Origin: Rubellimicrobium mesophilum DSM 19309
GTDB taxonomy: Bacteria > Pseudomonadota > Alphaproteobacteria > Rhodobacterales > Rhodobacteraceae
Reading direction: 5' to 3'
NCBI RefSeq assembly: GCF_000600335.2
Contig: NZ_KK088563.1
Span: forward strand, 1 to 64,000
DNA length: 64,000 nt
Under the pieces are notes generated by a model. It had not been told where the DNA came from. It worked only from the letters and a program-made list of their open reading frames with translations, and did no database searches. A program made the translations under genes and the position numbers. Shown piece by piece: positions 25,896 to 35,100 of the stretch. How positions within the stretch are numbered: the stretch's first letter is position 1; every line of letters begins with the position of its first letter.

Positions 25896-27155
25896 TCAAC
25901 GCGCATACGGATCGGACAGCGCCGGGACGACCTGCCCCGTGCAGTCCCCGAAGCCGATGCGGTAGCCGTCTCCCTGGGCGTGGCCGCGCAGCGTGAGGGT
26001 GTCGCCGTCCTCGATGAAGGTCCGGGTCCCGCCCTCGATAGGGATGGGCTCCTTGCCGCCCCAGCTCAGCTCCAGCAGGCTGCCCCGGCTGTCCCTCGTG
26101 GGACCGGAGATGGTGCCGGAACCGAGGAGGTCGCCGGTCTCCATGGGGCAGCCGCTGGTGGTGTGGTGGGCGAGCTGCTGGGGGAAGGAGTAGGCGAGCT
26201 CGCGGGCGTTGGTGCGCGAGATGACCGTGGGCGTTCCGCCTTCGGGGCGGAGCTCCACCTCGAGGGCGAGGTCGAGCGCCATGGGTTCCGGCTCATCGAG
26301 GTAGGGGAGGAGCGGCACCTCGCGCGGCTGGCCGGGGGCGCGGAACGGGCGCAGGGCCTCGGCGGGGACAATCCAGGGGGAGAGGGTGGTGGCGGTGGCC
26401 TTGGCCTGGAAGGGGCCGAGGGGCTGGTATTCCCAGGCCTGGATGTCGCGGGCGGACCAGTCGTTGAGGAGGACGTGGCCGAAGATCATGGCGTCCGCCT
26501 CGGCCACCGTGACCGGGCGGCCCATCCGCGAGGGGGTGCCCACGATGGCGCCAAGCTCCAGCTCGATGTCGAATCGACGGGAGGGGGCGAAGACGGGAGC
26601 CTCGGCGCCCGGCGGTTTCAGTTGGCCCCAGGGGCGGCGGACGGGGGTGCCGGAGACCACGACGGAGGAGGCCCGGCCGTTGTAGCCGATGGGCATGTGC
26701 AGCCAGTTCGGGGGCAGCGCGTTCTCGGGGCCGCGGAACATGGTGCCGACGTTCTCGGCGTGGTGGCGGCCGGCATAGAAGTCGGTGTAGCCGGCGACCT
26801 TGAAGGGGAGATGGAGGCGGGCCCCGGCCATCGGAACAAGATGGCGCTCGACGGCGGGCTGCTCGGCGGAGCCCTCGGCCAGGAGCGCGGTCAGGCGGGT
26901 CCGCAGCGCCGCCCAGGTGGCAGGCCCGGCGGCCATGAGGGCGTTCCAGGAGGGCTCGGCCAGGAGGGGGCTGTCGGCGAGGCGCAGGAGCCCTGCCCTT
27001 TCGGCTCCGGTGGCGTCGAGGATCATGTCGCCGATGGCGACGCCGCAGCGGCGGGGGCCGTCGCCCGTCGAGACGAGGCCGTAGGGGAGGGCGTTGAGGG
27101 GGAAGTCGGTGTCGGGGGAGTTGGCGCTGGCGAGCCAGGAGCGGAGGAGGGGCAC
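25896..27155 (-). CDS. fahA: Fumarylacetoacetase
   Basis: A 419-residue hydrolase that splits fumarylacetoacetate into fumarate and acetoacetate, the final step of tyrosine breakdown. Motifs: an N-terminal SH3-like domain, then VAGYTDFYAGRHHAENVGTMFRG with the catalytic/metal region, FDIELELGAIVG, and NDWSARDIQAWEYQPLGPFQAK, which is diagnostic, and TSGCPMETGDLLGSGTISGP. It lies downstream of the homogentisate dioxygenase gene on the same strand with a gap of about 105 bases. Cytoplasmic, length normal. Confidence 0.94.
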   Translation of the reverse strand: MPLLRSWLASANSPDTDFPLNALPYGLVSTGDGPRRCGVAIGDMILDATGAERAGLLRLADSPLLAEPSWNALMAAGPATWAALRTRLTALLAEGSAEQPAVERHLVPMAGARLHLPFKVAGYTDFYAGRHHAENVGTMFRGPENALPPNWLHMPIGYNGRASSVVVSGTPVRRPWGQLKPPGAEAPVFAPSRRFDIELELGAIVGTPSRMGRPVTVAEADAMIFGHVLLNDWSARDIQAWEYQPLGPFQAKATATTLSPWIVPAEALRPFRAPGQPREVPLLPYLDEPEPMALDLALEVELRPEGGTPTVISRTNARELAYSFPQQLAHHTTSGCPMETGDLLGSGTISGPTRDSRGSLLELSWGGKEPIPIEGGTRTFIEDGDTLTLRGHAQGDGYRIGFGDCTGQVVPALSDPYAR

Positions 27156-27260
27156 GGGGGAATCCTGCGTAGGGTGCGCGCTCGCACGCGCCGCGTGTCG
27201 TGTCGAGGTGGCCGAGCGGGACGTGGCACGGGCACGCGTCCTGAGGGTATCATCGGCCTC

Positions 27261-28612
27261 TCACTTCACCTCCGGCGTGCCGTCGAACTTCTTCTCCAGG
27301 CTCGCCCAGCAGTCGATGTAGTCGTCCTGCAGGGGAGCGCTCTTGGCGGCCCACTCGGTGAGGTGCTGCGGGAAGCGGGTCTCGAACATGAAGCTCATGG
27401 TTTCGTCGAGCTTCTCGGGGCGGAGGTCCGCGTTCGAGGCGCCCTCGAAGGCCTGCCGGTCGGGGCCGTGGGGGAGCATGCAGTTGTGCAGGGACATGCC
27501 GCCGGGGACGAAGCCCTTGGGCTTGGCGTCGTAGATGCCGTAGATGTTGCCCATCAGCTCGGACATGACGTTCTTGTGGTACCAGGGCGGGCGGAAGCTG
27601 TGCTCGGCCACCAGCCAGCGTTCGCGGAAGAGCACGAAGTCGATGTTGGCGGTGCCTTCCAGGCCCGAAGGGGCGGTCAGCACCGTGAAGATCGACGGGT
27701 CGGGGTGGTCGAAGAGGATGGCGCCGACGGGGGCATAGGTGCGGAGGTCGTATTTGCAGGGCGCGTAGTTGCCGTGCCAGGCGACCACGTCGAGGGGGAG
27801 TGGCCGATGCGGGTGCGGTGGAACTGGCCGCACCACTTGAGGGTGACGGTCGATGGCGCCTCGCGGTCCTCGAAGGCGGCGACCGGAGTCTTGAAGTCGC
27901 GCGGGTTGGCGAGGCAGTTGGCGCCGATGGGGCCCGGTGGGGAGCTGGAAGGGACGCCGTAGTTCTCGCAGACGAAGCCACGGGCGGGGCCTTCGAGGAC
28001 CTCGACACGGTAGACGAGGCCGCGCGGGAGGATGGCGATCTCCGAGGGGGAGAGGTCGATGACGCCCAGCTCGGTGCAGAAGCGCAGCCGCCCCTCCTGC
28101 GGGACGACGAGGAACTCGCCGTCGGCGCTGTAGAAATACTCGTCTTTCATCGACTCGGTGACGAGGTAGATGTGCGCGGCCATGCCGGTCTGGGTGCTCA
28201 CGTCGCCGGCGGTGGTGACGGTGCGCATCCCGGTGACCCAGGTCAGGGGCTCGGTGGAGTGAGGGACCGGGTCCCAGCGGTACTGGCCGAGCGAGATGAC
28301 CTCGGGGAGGATGTGCGGCGCGCTCCTCCAGAGCGGCACGTCGATCCTCTCGAAGCGGGTGACGTGCTTCACGGAGGGGCGGATGCGGTAGCACCAGGTC
28401 CGCTCGGGGTGCGGCCTGGTGAAGGCGCTGCCCGAGAGCTGCTCGGCGTAGAGGCCGTAGGCGCATTTCTGGGGGGAGTTCTGGCCCTGGGGCAGCGCGC
28501 CGGGAAGCGCCTCGGTCTCGAAGTCGTTGGCCCAGCCGGGCATGTAGCCGTCGTGGGTGCCGAGAGTTGTGGCGGCGCGGATCATGCCCTCGGGCAGGTC
28601 GAGACCGGTCAT
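27261..28612 (-). pseudogene. hmgA: Homogentisate 1,2-dioxygenase, one frameshift
   Basis: Iron dioxygenase that opens the ring of homogentisate to maleylacetoacetate. The N-terminal part ([27 protein letters not shown] to [14 protein letters not shown]) and the C-terminal part ([23 protein letters not shown] to [11 protein letters not shown], with the metal-site region around [11 protein letters not shown]) are in different frames. One base is missing in the G run at 27794-27798 (C run on the coding strand); adding it gives 450 residues, the normal length. Everything else is well conserved, so a homopolymer sequencing error is likely. It is divergent from maiA, with a MarR-type operator between them. 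The gene is needed for the otherwise complete pathway here. Confidence 0.9.
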
Positions 28613-28654
28613 CGGGGGCTCCCTTGCGTCCTGGGCGATCCTAGCGCGCAGATA

Positions 28655-28668
28655 GTTGCAAATGCAAC
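28655..28668. promoter_or_regulatory. MarR-type operator between hmgA and maiA
   Basis: GTTGCA-AA-TGCAAC is a 14-base dyad with perfect 6-base arms inside an A/T-richer patch. It lies in the 92-base divergent region of the homogentisate genes, and a MarR-family gene is the next gene after maiA. MarR regulators commonly bind such short palindromes in the divergent promoter of their targets, so it probably controls both hmgA and maiA. Confidence 0.7.
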
Positions 28669-28704
28669 CATGTCGAGCTAGGTCAGGACGGGAGGGAGGG
28701 CCCG

Positions 28705-29358
28705 ATGATCGTCCTGCACGACTACTGGCGGTCCTCCTCGGCCTATCGGGTGCGGATCGGGCTGGAACTGCTGGGGCTGCCCTACGAGAGCCGGCCGGTG
28801 GACCTCGTGAAGGGGGAGCAGCGGGGGGCGGAGAACCTCGGGCGCAATCCGCAGGGGCTGGTGCCGGTGCTGGAGATCGACGGGCGATCACTCACGCAGT
28901 CCCTGGCGATCCTCGAATACCTCGACGAGACGCGGGGTGCGGGGTTCCTGCCGAAGGACGCGCCCGGCCGGGCGCGGGTGAGGGCGCTTTCCTATGCAGT
29001 GGCGATGGAGATCCAGCCAGTGTGCAACCTGCGGGTGGCGCGGCACGCGGCGGAGGCCTCGGGTGGGGACATCGCGCAGGAGGCGTGGATGAGGCACTTC
29101 ATCGCGCTGGGGCTGGAGGGGCTCGAGGGGATGCTGGGGGACGGCGGCGCCGGGCGGTTCTGCCACGGAGACCAGGTGACGCTCGCGGACCTCTGCCTCG
29201 TGCCGCAGCTCTACAACGCCCGGCGCTGGGGCGTGGAGCTTGCGCCCACCCCTCGCGTCGAGGCGATCGAGGCGGCGCTGCAGGCGATCCCGGCGGTGCG
29301 GGCGGCGCATCCCGACGCGGCGCGCGCGCGGCACGAGGCCGGGCGGGCGGGCCCATGA
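28705..29358 (+). CDS. maiA: Maleylacetoacetate isomerase (zeta-class glutathione transferase)
   Basis: A 217-residue glutathione-dependent isomerase that turns maleylacetoacetate into fumarylacetoacetate. The zeta-class signature is present: [20 protein letters not shown] with the active Ser at the N-terminus, then [28 protein letters not shown], and QPVCNLRV plus [20 protein letters not shown] in the helical domain. GGGAGGGAGG precedes the ATG. It overlaps the MarR gene by four bases (ATGA). Cytoplasmic. Together with hppD, hmgA and fahA it completes the path from 4-hydroxyphenylpyruvate to fumarate and acetoacetate. Confidence 0.94.
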   Translation: MIVLHDYWRSSSAYRVRIGLELLGLPYESRPVDLVKGEQRGAENLGRNPQGLVPVLEIDGRSLTQSLAILEYLDETRGAGFLPKDAPGRARVRALSYAVAMEIQPVCNLRVARHAAEASGGDIAQEAWMRHFIALGLEGLEGMLGDGGAGRFCHGDQVTLADLCLVPQLYNARRWGVELAPTPRVEAIEAALQAIPAVRAAHPDAARARHEAGRAGP

Positions 29359-29810
29359 CGGACGGGCATCCCGGGGGCTTCGACCTCGACGCCTTCCTGC
29401 CCTACCTGCTGAACCAGGCGGCGGAGGCGACGAGCCGGGGCTTCGCGCAGGTCTACCGGGCCGAATACGGGATGACGCGGACGCAGTGGCGGGTGCTCGC
29501 CAACCTAGGCAGGTCCGGGGCGATGACCGCGTCCGACATCTGCCGCGTCTCGCACGTGGAGAAGACCAAGGTGAGCCGGGCGGTGGCGGCGCTGGAGGAG
29601 CGGGGGTTCCTCGCGCGCGAGCGCCATGGGGCGGATCGGCGGGCCGAGACGCTGTCGCTCAGGCCCGAGGGACGCGCGGCCTTCGAGAGGCTCGGGATGC
29701 TCGCTCTCGACTACGATCGCGCGCTGCGGGCGAGGCTGGGGCCGGAGGCGGCGACGCTGGCGCGGGTGCTGCGGGAGATGATCGCCGCCGGCGCGGAGCC
29801 TGGGGGATAG
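29355..29810 (+). CDS. MarR family transcriptional regulator of homogentisate genes
   Basis: A 151-residue winged helix-turn-helix regulator. Helices and wing can be read: YGMTRTQWRVLANLGRSGAMTASDICRVSHVEKTKVSRAVAALEERGFLARERHGADRRAETLSLRPEG, the classical MarR DNA-binding pattern with the wing DRRAETLSL. It is translationally coupled to maiA (ATGA overlap). It likely represses the divergent hmgA/maiA promoters through the palindrome at 28655-28668 and responds to homogentisate or a related aromatic acid; ligand inferred from context. Confidence 0.9.
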   Translation: MTDGHPGGFDLDAFLPYLLNQAAEATSRGFAQVYRAEYGMTRTQWRVLANLGRSGAMTASDICRVSHVEKTKVSRAVAALEERGFLARERHGADRRAETLSLRPEGRAAFERLGMLALDYDRALRARLGPEAATLARVLREMIAAGAEPGG

Positions 29811-29822
29811 GAGCGCCCCGGC

Positions 29823-30299
29823 TCAGTCCGAGAGCATGAGCACCCAGGTGTCGCCGACATGCCCGAGGCCGAAGCGGCTATAGCCGTCGCGGAGCATGTT
29901 GTCGCGGTGGTCGGGCGAGTTCATCCAGGCCTTGAAGACCTCGCGGGCGTTCCGCTGCCCCATGGCGATGTTCTCGGCGATGGCGTGGCAGCGGCAGTCG
30001 GCGCCCTGCGCCCGCTCCATCGGGCCCGATCCGTCCGGGGCCGTGTGGGAGAAGTAGCTGCGGTCGATCATGTCGGCGGCATGGGCGCGGGCGGCCCGGC
30101 GCAGGCGCGGGCTGGAGCGGAGGTCGCTGGCCCCGGCGCGGGTGCGGGCGCGGTCGAGGCGCTCGCCGAAGCCGACGCGGACGACCTGCGACGACTCCCC
30201 GGCGGACGACGTGGCCACGGGCGCCATGATGGGGGCGGCCTGGGCCTGGGCCCCGAAGGCGACGGCAAGGATCGTGGCGACGATGAGTTGGACCCGCAC
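29823..30299 (-). CDS. CAP (SCP/PR1) domain secreted protein
   Basis: A 158-residue exported protein with a signal peptide (MRVQLIVATILAVAFGAQAQA, cleavage probably after AQA) and one CAP domain. CAP motifs: AARAHAADMIDRSYFSHTAPDGSGPMERA with the central His, AENIAMGQ, and FKAWMNSPDHRDNMLRDGYSRFGLGHVGDTWVLML with the second His. These domains occur in secreted proteins of varied or unknown role; no activity is implied. The start is GTG at 30299 with AGGGAGAG upstream. It converges with the MarR gene, 12 bases apart. Confidence 0.88.
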   Translation of the reverse strand: MRVQLIVATILAVAFGAQAQAAPIMAPVATSSAGESSQVVRVGFGERLDRARTRAGASDLRSSPRLRRAARAHAADMIDRSYFSHTAPDGSGPMERAQGADCRCHAIAENIAMGQRNAREVFKAWMNSPDHRDNMLRDGYSRFGLGHVGDTWVLMLSD

Positions 30300-30615
30300 A
30301 ACGGCTCTCCCTGGCTGTCACGAACTAAAGAGGACGGGTACGGCCCTTTCAGGGAAAGATGCCGACCAAAGAAGGGCGGAGGAACGCCCGCCCGGCGGGG
30401 ACGTGGCGAGCCAGGAGGGATCGCGTCCGACCCCCTCCCGGCATCGCATCGGCTTGGCTTGGTCGCGGCGCTCCGGCTGTCCCGCCCGGGGCCGCGCTCG
30501 CTGTGCCCGGTTCATGCCGTCCCGCGCGGGACCTTGGCAAGGCCGTCGATTCGGCATCGGCGCGGAGTTGCCGTCCCGGAGCGTCGGGATCGGCGGGCAG
30601 CCGCGCAAGACAGGG
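30300..30615. other. Intergenic region without a recognised gene
   Basis: About 316 bases between two minus-strand genes. It must contain the promoter of the CAP-domain gene; the patch TTTCAGGGAAAGATGCC near 30348 is the only less GC-rich part. Open frames of 60-100 codons exist on both strands but lack binding sites and recognisable peptides. No RNA gene is visible. Confidence 0.3.
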
Positions 30616-31371
30616 TCAATCGCGAAGGTCGCTCAGCTCGGCGAGCTGCCGCAGGCGGGTGGGGAAGCAGGTGATGTGGGCGCCGTCGCGCCGCACGGCG
30701 CCCTCGGCGATCAGCGACTGGAGCGCCTGGTTGAGCTTGGGGCGGCTCGCCCCCAGGACGGCCGAGAGGTCGGACTGGCTGAGGTTGAGCTGCAGGACGG
30801 CCTCCTCGGGCGCGCGGTCGCCGTAGACCTGGCGCAGGGAGAAGAGGAAGAACCGCACGAGGCGCATCCTGAGGTCGTAGAGCGCGATGGACTCCATCTG
30901 GAGGTTGGTCGCGCGGAGGATGCGGCTCAGGTGCCGGGCGACGGCGAGGCCCAGGTCGGGCCGGACGCCGGCGATCTCGAGGACGCGGGCGCGGGGGAGG
31001 ATGATGGCGGTGGTGGGCTCGACGGCGGTGGCGTCGGCCGAGCGGGGCTCTCCGTCGATGATGGCGAGCTCGCCCATCACCTCCCAGGGGCCGAGTTGGC
31101 GGAGCATGAGCTCGCGCCCCTGCGCGGTGCCGAGCGAGAGGCGCACGCGGCCCTCGGTGATGGCGACCATGTGGTCGCCCTCGTCCCCGCGCTGGAAGAT
31201 GACGCCGCCCGCGCCCCAGCCGCGGCGGTGGGCCGAGGCGGCCAGCGCCGAGAGCGTCTCGGGCGAGAGCTCGGAGAAGAGCTCGAAGCGGCCGAGGACC
31301 TGCGCGAGGTCCGAAGTGGCCGGTCGGGCCGGGCTGGCGATCATCGGTACGTCTCCCAACGGGGCCTGCAT
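30616..31371 (-). CDS. Crp/Fnr family transcriptional regulator
   Basis: A 251-residue regulator with an N-terminal cyclic-nucleotide-binding fold (VIFQRGDEGDHMVAITEGRVRLSLGTAQGRELMLRQLGPWEVMGELAIIDGEPRSADATAVE) and a C-terminal helix-turn-helix (LNLSQSDLSAVLGASRPKLNQALQSLIAEGAV). The phosphate-binding cassette GELAIIDGEPRSADA resembles that of Crp-like proteins. FNR-type Cys clusters are absent, so it is not an oxygen-sensing FNR. GGGAGAG precedes the ATG at 31371; an ATG ten codons in is possible. It is divergent from the DUF1127 gene, with overlapping dyads between them. Confidence 0.88.
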   Translation of the reverse strand: MQAPLGDVPMIASPARPATSDLAQVLGRFELFSELSPETLSALAASAHRRGWGAGGVIFQRGDEGDHMVAITEGRVRLSLGTAQGRELMLRQLGPWEVMGELAIIDGEPRSADATAVEPTTAIILPRARVLEIAGVRPDLGLAVARHLSRILRATNLQMESIALYDLRMRLVRFFLFSLRQVYGDRAPEEAVLQLNLSQSDLSAVLGASRPKLNQALQSLIAEGAVRRDGAHITCFPTRLRQLAELSDLRD

Positions 31372-31421
31372 GGCTCTCCCGCCGATCCGGGGAACCTAAC
31401 GGCGCCACGCTGTTGACGCAA

Positions 31422-31445
31422 GGGAAACAAAGTTCCCCGAGGAAC
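31422..31445. promoter_or_regulatory. Overlapping dyads in the Crp/Fnr-DUF1127 divergent region
   Basis: GGGAA-N6-TTCCC (31422-31437) overlaps a perfect palindrome GTTCC-CCGA-GGAAC (31432-31445). Both sit in the 152-base divergent gap. They look like competing regulator sites, possibly for the adjacent regulator, though they do not match the classical Crp or Fnr consensus. Confidence 0.4.
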
Positions 31446-31523
31446 AGCGTCCGTCATGCGAATCAGTCAGAGTCGTCCGCATCCCGAGGCCCCGCCGAGG
31501 GCCCCCGAGCGGAGGACACGGCC

Positions 31524-31979
31524 ATGACGACCATCAGCCTGAGCGCCACCGAAGCCCTTCTGGACCTGATGCCCGGTCGGGCGGGCGCCCGCAAGGCCCA
31601 CCAGGCGGCCGTTCCGCTCCGGCTGCGCCTCCTGCCCCGGGCCTGGGGCGAGGCCCTGGAGCGCCGGGCGCGGCAGCGCGAGATGGAGGCGGCCTTTGCC
31701 CGGCTGTCCGAGACCTCGACGCATCTCCTGGACGACGTGGGGCTCGGGGGCGTCGAGGCGGCACCGGCCACGCCGCCGATGACCTGGACCCGCGCCCTGC
31801 CCCCCCCGGGCGCCGAGGTCGCCTACCCACCCGTCGGCGGCATGGCGACCACGCGGTCGCGGCGGCGCCTGGCGGAGCTGGACGATCGCCTTCTGGCCGA
31901 CATCGGCGTCAGCCGCGCCCAGGCCATGCAGGAGGCCCGCCGCCCCCGCTGGGATGCCCCCGAGGCCTGGCTTCGCTAG
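31524..31979 (+). CDS. DUF1127-type protein with a duplicated motif
   Basis: A 151-residue basic protein. The C-terminus (112-131, RSRRRLAELDDRLLADIGVS) is a typical DUF1127 (YjiS-like) helix. A second, weaker copy lies at about 47-74 (RRARQREMEAAFARLSETSTHLLDDVGL). Normal DUF1127 proteins are 45-100 residues with one motif; some short ones in alphaproteobacteria affect phosphate/carbon metabolism or RNA turnover, but the role here is unknown. The start at 31524 follows GGAGGA. It is divergent from the Crp/Fnr regulator. Confidence 0.65.
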   Translation: MTTISLSATEALLDLMPGRAGARKAHQAAVPLRLRLLPRAWGEALERRARQREMEAAFARLSETSTHLLDDVGLGGVEAAPATPPMTWTRALPPPGAEVAYPPVGGMATTRSRRRLAELDDRLLADIGVSRAQAMQEARRPRWDAPEAWLR

Positions 31980-32138
31980 CCTCGGGCCGCCCCCCCTGCC
32001 CGGGCCTCCTGGACGGCCCATGCCCCGTGACCGGCGCCACGGGGCGCTCCAATCCGCTTGACGTGATGGCGGGCCTGTAGGCCAATGGCCCTTGCGCCCG
32101 ATCGGAGGGCGTGGGGAGCGACAGGGACAGCGGGACGA

Positions 32139-35100
32139 ATGGCCAAGCGCAGGGTCGCCGTGCTGGGTGGCGGTGTGGGCGCGATGAGCGCGGCTTGGGC
32201 TCTGACCTCGCAGCCCGGCGCCCGCGACGACTACGACATCCACGTCTATCAGGTGGGCTGGCGGCTGGGCGGCAAGGGGGCGAGCGGCCGGAACCCCCTC
32301 CAGGGCCAGCGGATCGAGGAGCACGGGCTCCACATCTGGTCGGGCTTCTACGACAACGCCTTCCGCGTCATGCGCGAGGTGTTCGACGAGCTCCGGGACG
32401 AGCCCAACACCTACCGCAGCGTGGACGAGGCCTTCTTCAAGGACAACAACATCGTCCTGGGGGAGAGGACCCCCGAGGGCTGGGTGCGCTGGATCGTCCA
32501 GCCGGCGATGAAGGACGACGAACCCGGCGTGGGCGAGGACGACCTCTCGCCCTGGGGCTACTTCCTCAAGCTCGCGGCGCTGATGCGCGATACGCTGGAC
32601 CGGCTCGACCCCGACCACGCGACGGGGACCGGCCATGCCTCGACGCTGGCGCTGGGCGACCTCGGCGACGACCTGCTGCGGGGGCTCGCCGGGGTCGGGC
32701 AGGCGCTGGGCGAGGCGCCGCTGCACCTGATGCAGGCGCTGGCGGGGCTCCTGTCCGGGGCGGGCCGGGCCGACGAGGGACGGGCGGGGCCCCTCGCCCG
32801 TCTCGCGCGCGGGGTGCAGGAGGACATCCGGGCGCGGCGGGCGCGGTTCTCGGACGGGGACGGCGTGGAGGACGCGCTGCGGCGGGTGTTCCAGCTCCTC
32901 GACCTGGGCGGCGCGGCGCTGCGCGGGATGGTGGAGGACCGCGTGCTCTGGCGCGGCTTCGACGCCATCGACGGGGAGGAGATCTCCCACTGGCTGGAGA
33001 AGCACGGCGCCGAGCCGGGGAGCGTGGACGGCGCGCTGATCGTGGCCGTCTACGACTACGCCTTCGGCTTCCGGGGCGGCATGACCACCGAGCAGGCCCG
33101 CGCCATCGCGGCGGGGACCTTCCTGCGCGGCACGCTGCGGCTGATGCTGACCTACAAGGGCTCGATCTTCTACAAGATGCGCGGCGGCATGGGGGACACG
33201 ATCTTCACGCCGCTCTACAAGGCGCTGCGGAAGCGGGGCGTCCACTTCCACTTCTTCCACCGGGTGCGGGGGCTGCACCTCGACCCGGGCGCGCGCGCCG
33301 TCGATTCCATCACCATCGAGCGTCAGGTGACGACCAAGGGCGACTACCGGCCCTTCGTGACCGTGAAGGGGATCGACTGCTGGCCGAGCGAGCCGCTCTG
33401 GGACCAGATCGAGGAGGCGGGGGCGCTGCTGGGCACCGCCGCCGCGGCGGGCACGGGGGACGAGGCCGGCGGGCGGCTGGGCGCGGCCGACCTGGAGAGC
33501 AGTTGGACGGCCTGGAAGGGCGTCGAGACCCGGACGCTGCGGCGCGGGGAGGATTTCGACGAGGTGATCCTCGGGATTCCGGTGGGCGCGCTGCCGGACA
33601 TCGCGGGGGACCTCATCGGCGCTTCGCCGGCCTGGCGGCGGATGGTCTCGCGGGTGCAGACGACGGCGACGCAGGCCATGCAGCTCTGGCTGCGGGAGCC
33701 CACGGAGGGCCTGGGCTGGGGGCATGGGCCGTCGATCCTGACGGCCTACCAGGACGCGCTGAACACCTGGGCGGACATGAGCCACCTCGTCCCCGCCGAG
33801 GCGTGGCCGGCGGAGGACGAGCCGCGCAGCATCGCGTATTTCTGCGGACCGCTCGCCGATCCGCCCAAGGTGCCGGACTACTCCGACACCGGCTATCCGG
33901 GGCGCGCGCGGGACGAGGTCAAGGCTGAGGCGATGACCTGGCTGCGCGAGAACATGGGCTTCATCTTCCCGCGCCTCCTGAAGGACGACGGCAGCTTCGA
34001 CGACGGGCTGCTGGTGGCCGCCGGCGCCGCGACGCCGGAGGCGCGCTGGGAGGCGCAGTACTTCCGCGCCAACGTGGAGCCGACCGAGCGCTACGTGCTG
34101 TCGGTCCCGGGCTCGACGACGGCGCGGCTGAGGGCGGACCGCTCGGGCTTCTCGAACCTCTGGCTCGCGGGGGACTGGACCTACACCGGCATCAACGCGG
34201 GCTGCGTCGAGTCGGCGGTGATGTCGGGGATGCGCGCGGCGGCGGGGCTGGCCGGCGTGACCCCTCGAATCGTCGGCGAGGAGGAGGACCCGATCCCGGG
34301 CGGGAACGGCCAGAACGAGCCGCAGTCCACGGCGCCCGTCCTCAAGACCTACCGCCCGCAGAACTCGCCCTGGCCCTGGAGCGCGGTCTACGGCATGGCC
34401 GAGACCACGGGGCCCTGCGTGACGCTGTCGATGCCGCGCGACGCGGTGGCGCGGATGCTGCCGCAGGGGCTGGCGCTGGCGCCGCAGATGGTGACGGGGC
34501 CGGGCGGGCATCCGGTGATCCTGCTCTTCGGCCGGCAGCGGGACGTGCGGCCGAACGTCGTGCCCCGGGGATGGACGAGCTACCTCGAATTCATCTGCGC
34601 CGTTCCCTTCGTGATGCACACGGACGCCCGGCTCGGCCGGATGCCCCCGATGATCTGGCCGCAGAAGCTCTACCTCGACTCCGACCCGCCCATCGCGCTG
34701 GGCGTCTACGGCTACGGCTTCCCGAAGGAGAAGGCGCGGATCGACTGTGACGATTCGAGCTATGTCGTCACCGACCGCCGCACGGGGCGGGAGATCATCT
34801 CCTGCGCCTGGACCAGCAAGGGGGACAAGGCGCGCGCCTTCGCCTTCCCGAAGTTCGCCGCCGTCCGCCCGGCCTACGAGATGGCCATGGTCACGAAGCG
34901 GCCGCTCACGGGGTGGCAGTATTCGGTCTACGACTTCTCGCTCGATTCGGCGCTGCTGGAGTCGCTCGCCATGGAGGTGCGGATCGGTGACAACGGCTTC
35001 GGCCTGCCGCCGGGGCTGCATCGCCCGCCCAGCATCGCGGAGGCCTCGCTGGGCGGCTTCTTCCTGACCGCCGACGGCACCATCAACAACCCGTTCCAGA

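Noticed and set aside
27172-27200. A third copy of the palindromic repeat
   Set aside because: It shares only a GTAGGG start and a short GTGCG/CGCAC stem; the central segment of the family is absent.
30318-30608. Small open frames in the gap before the Crp/Fnr gene
   Set aside because: No binding sites, Pro/Arg-rich chance peptides.
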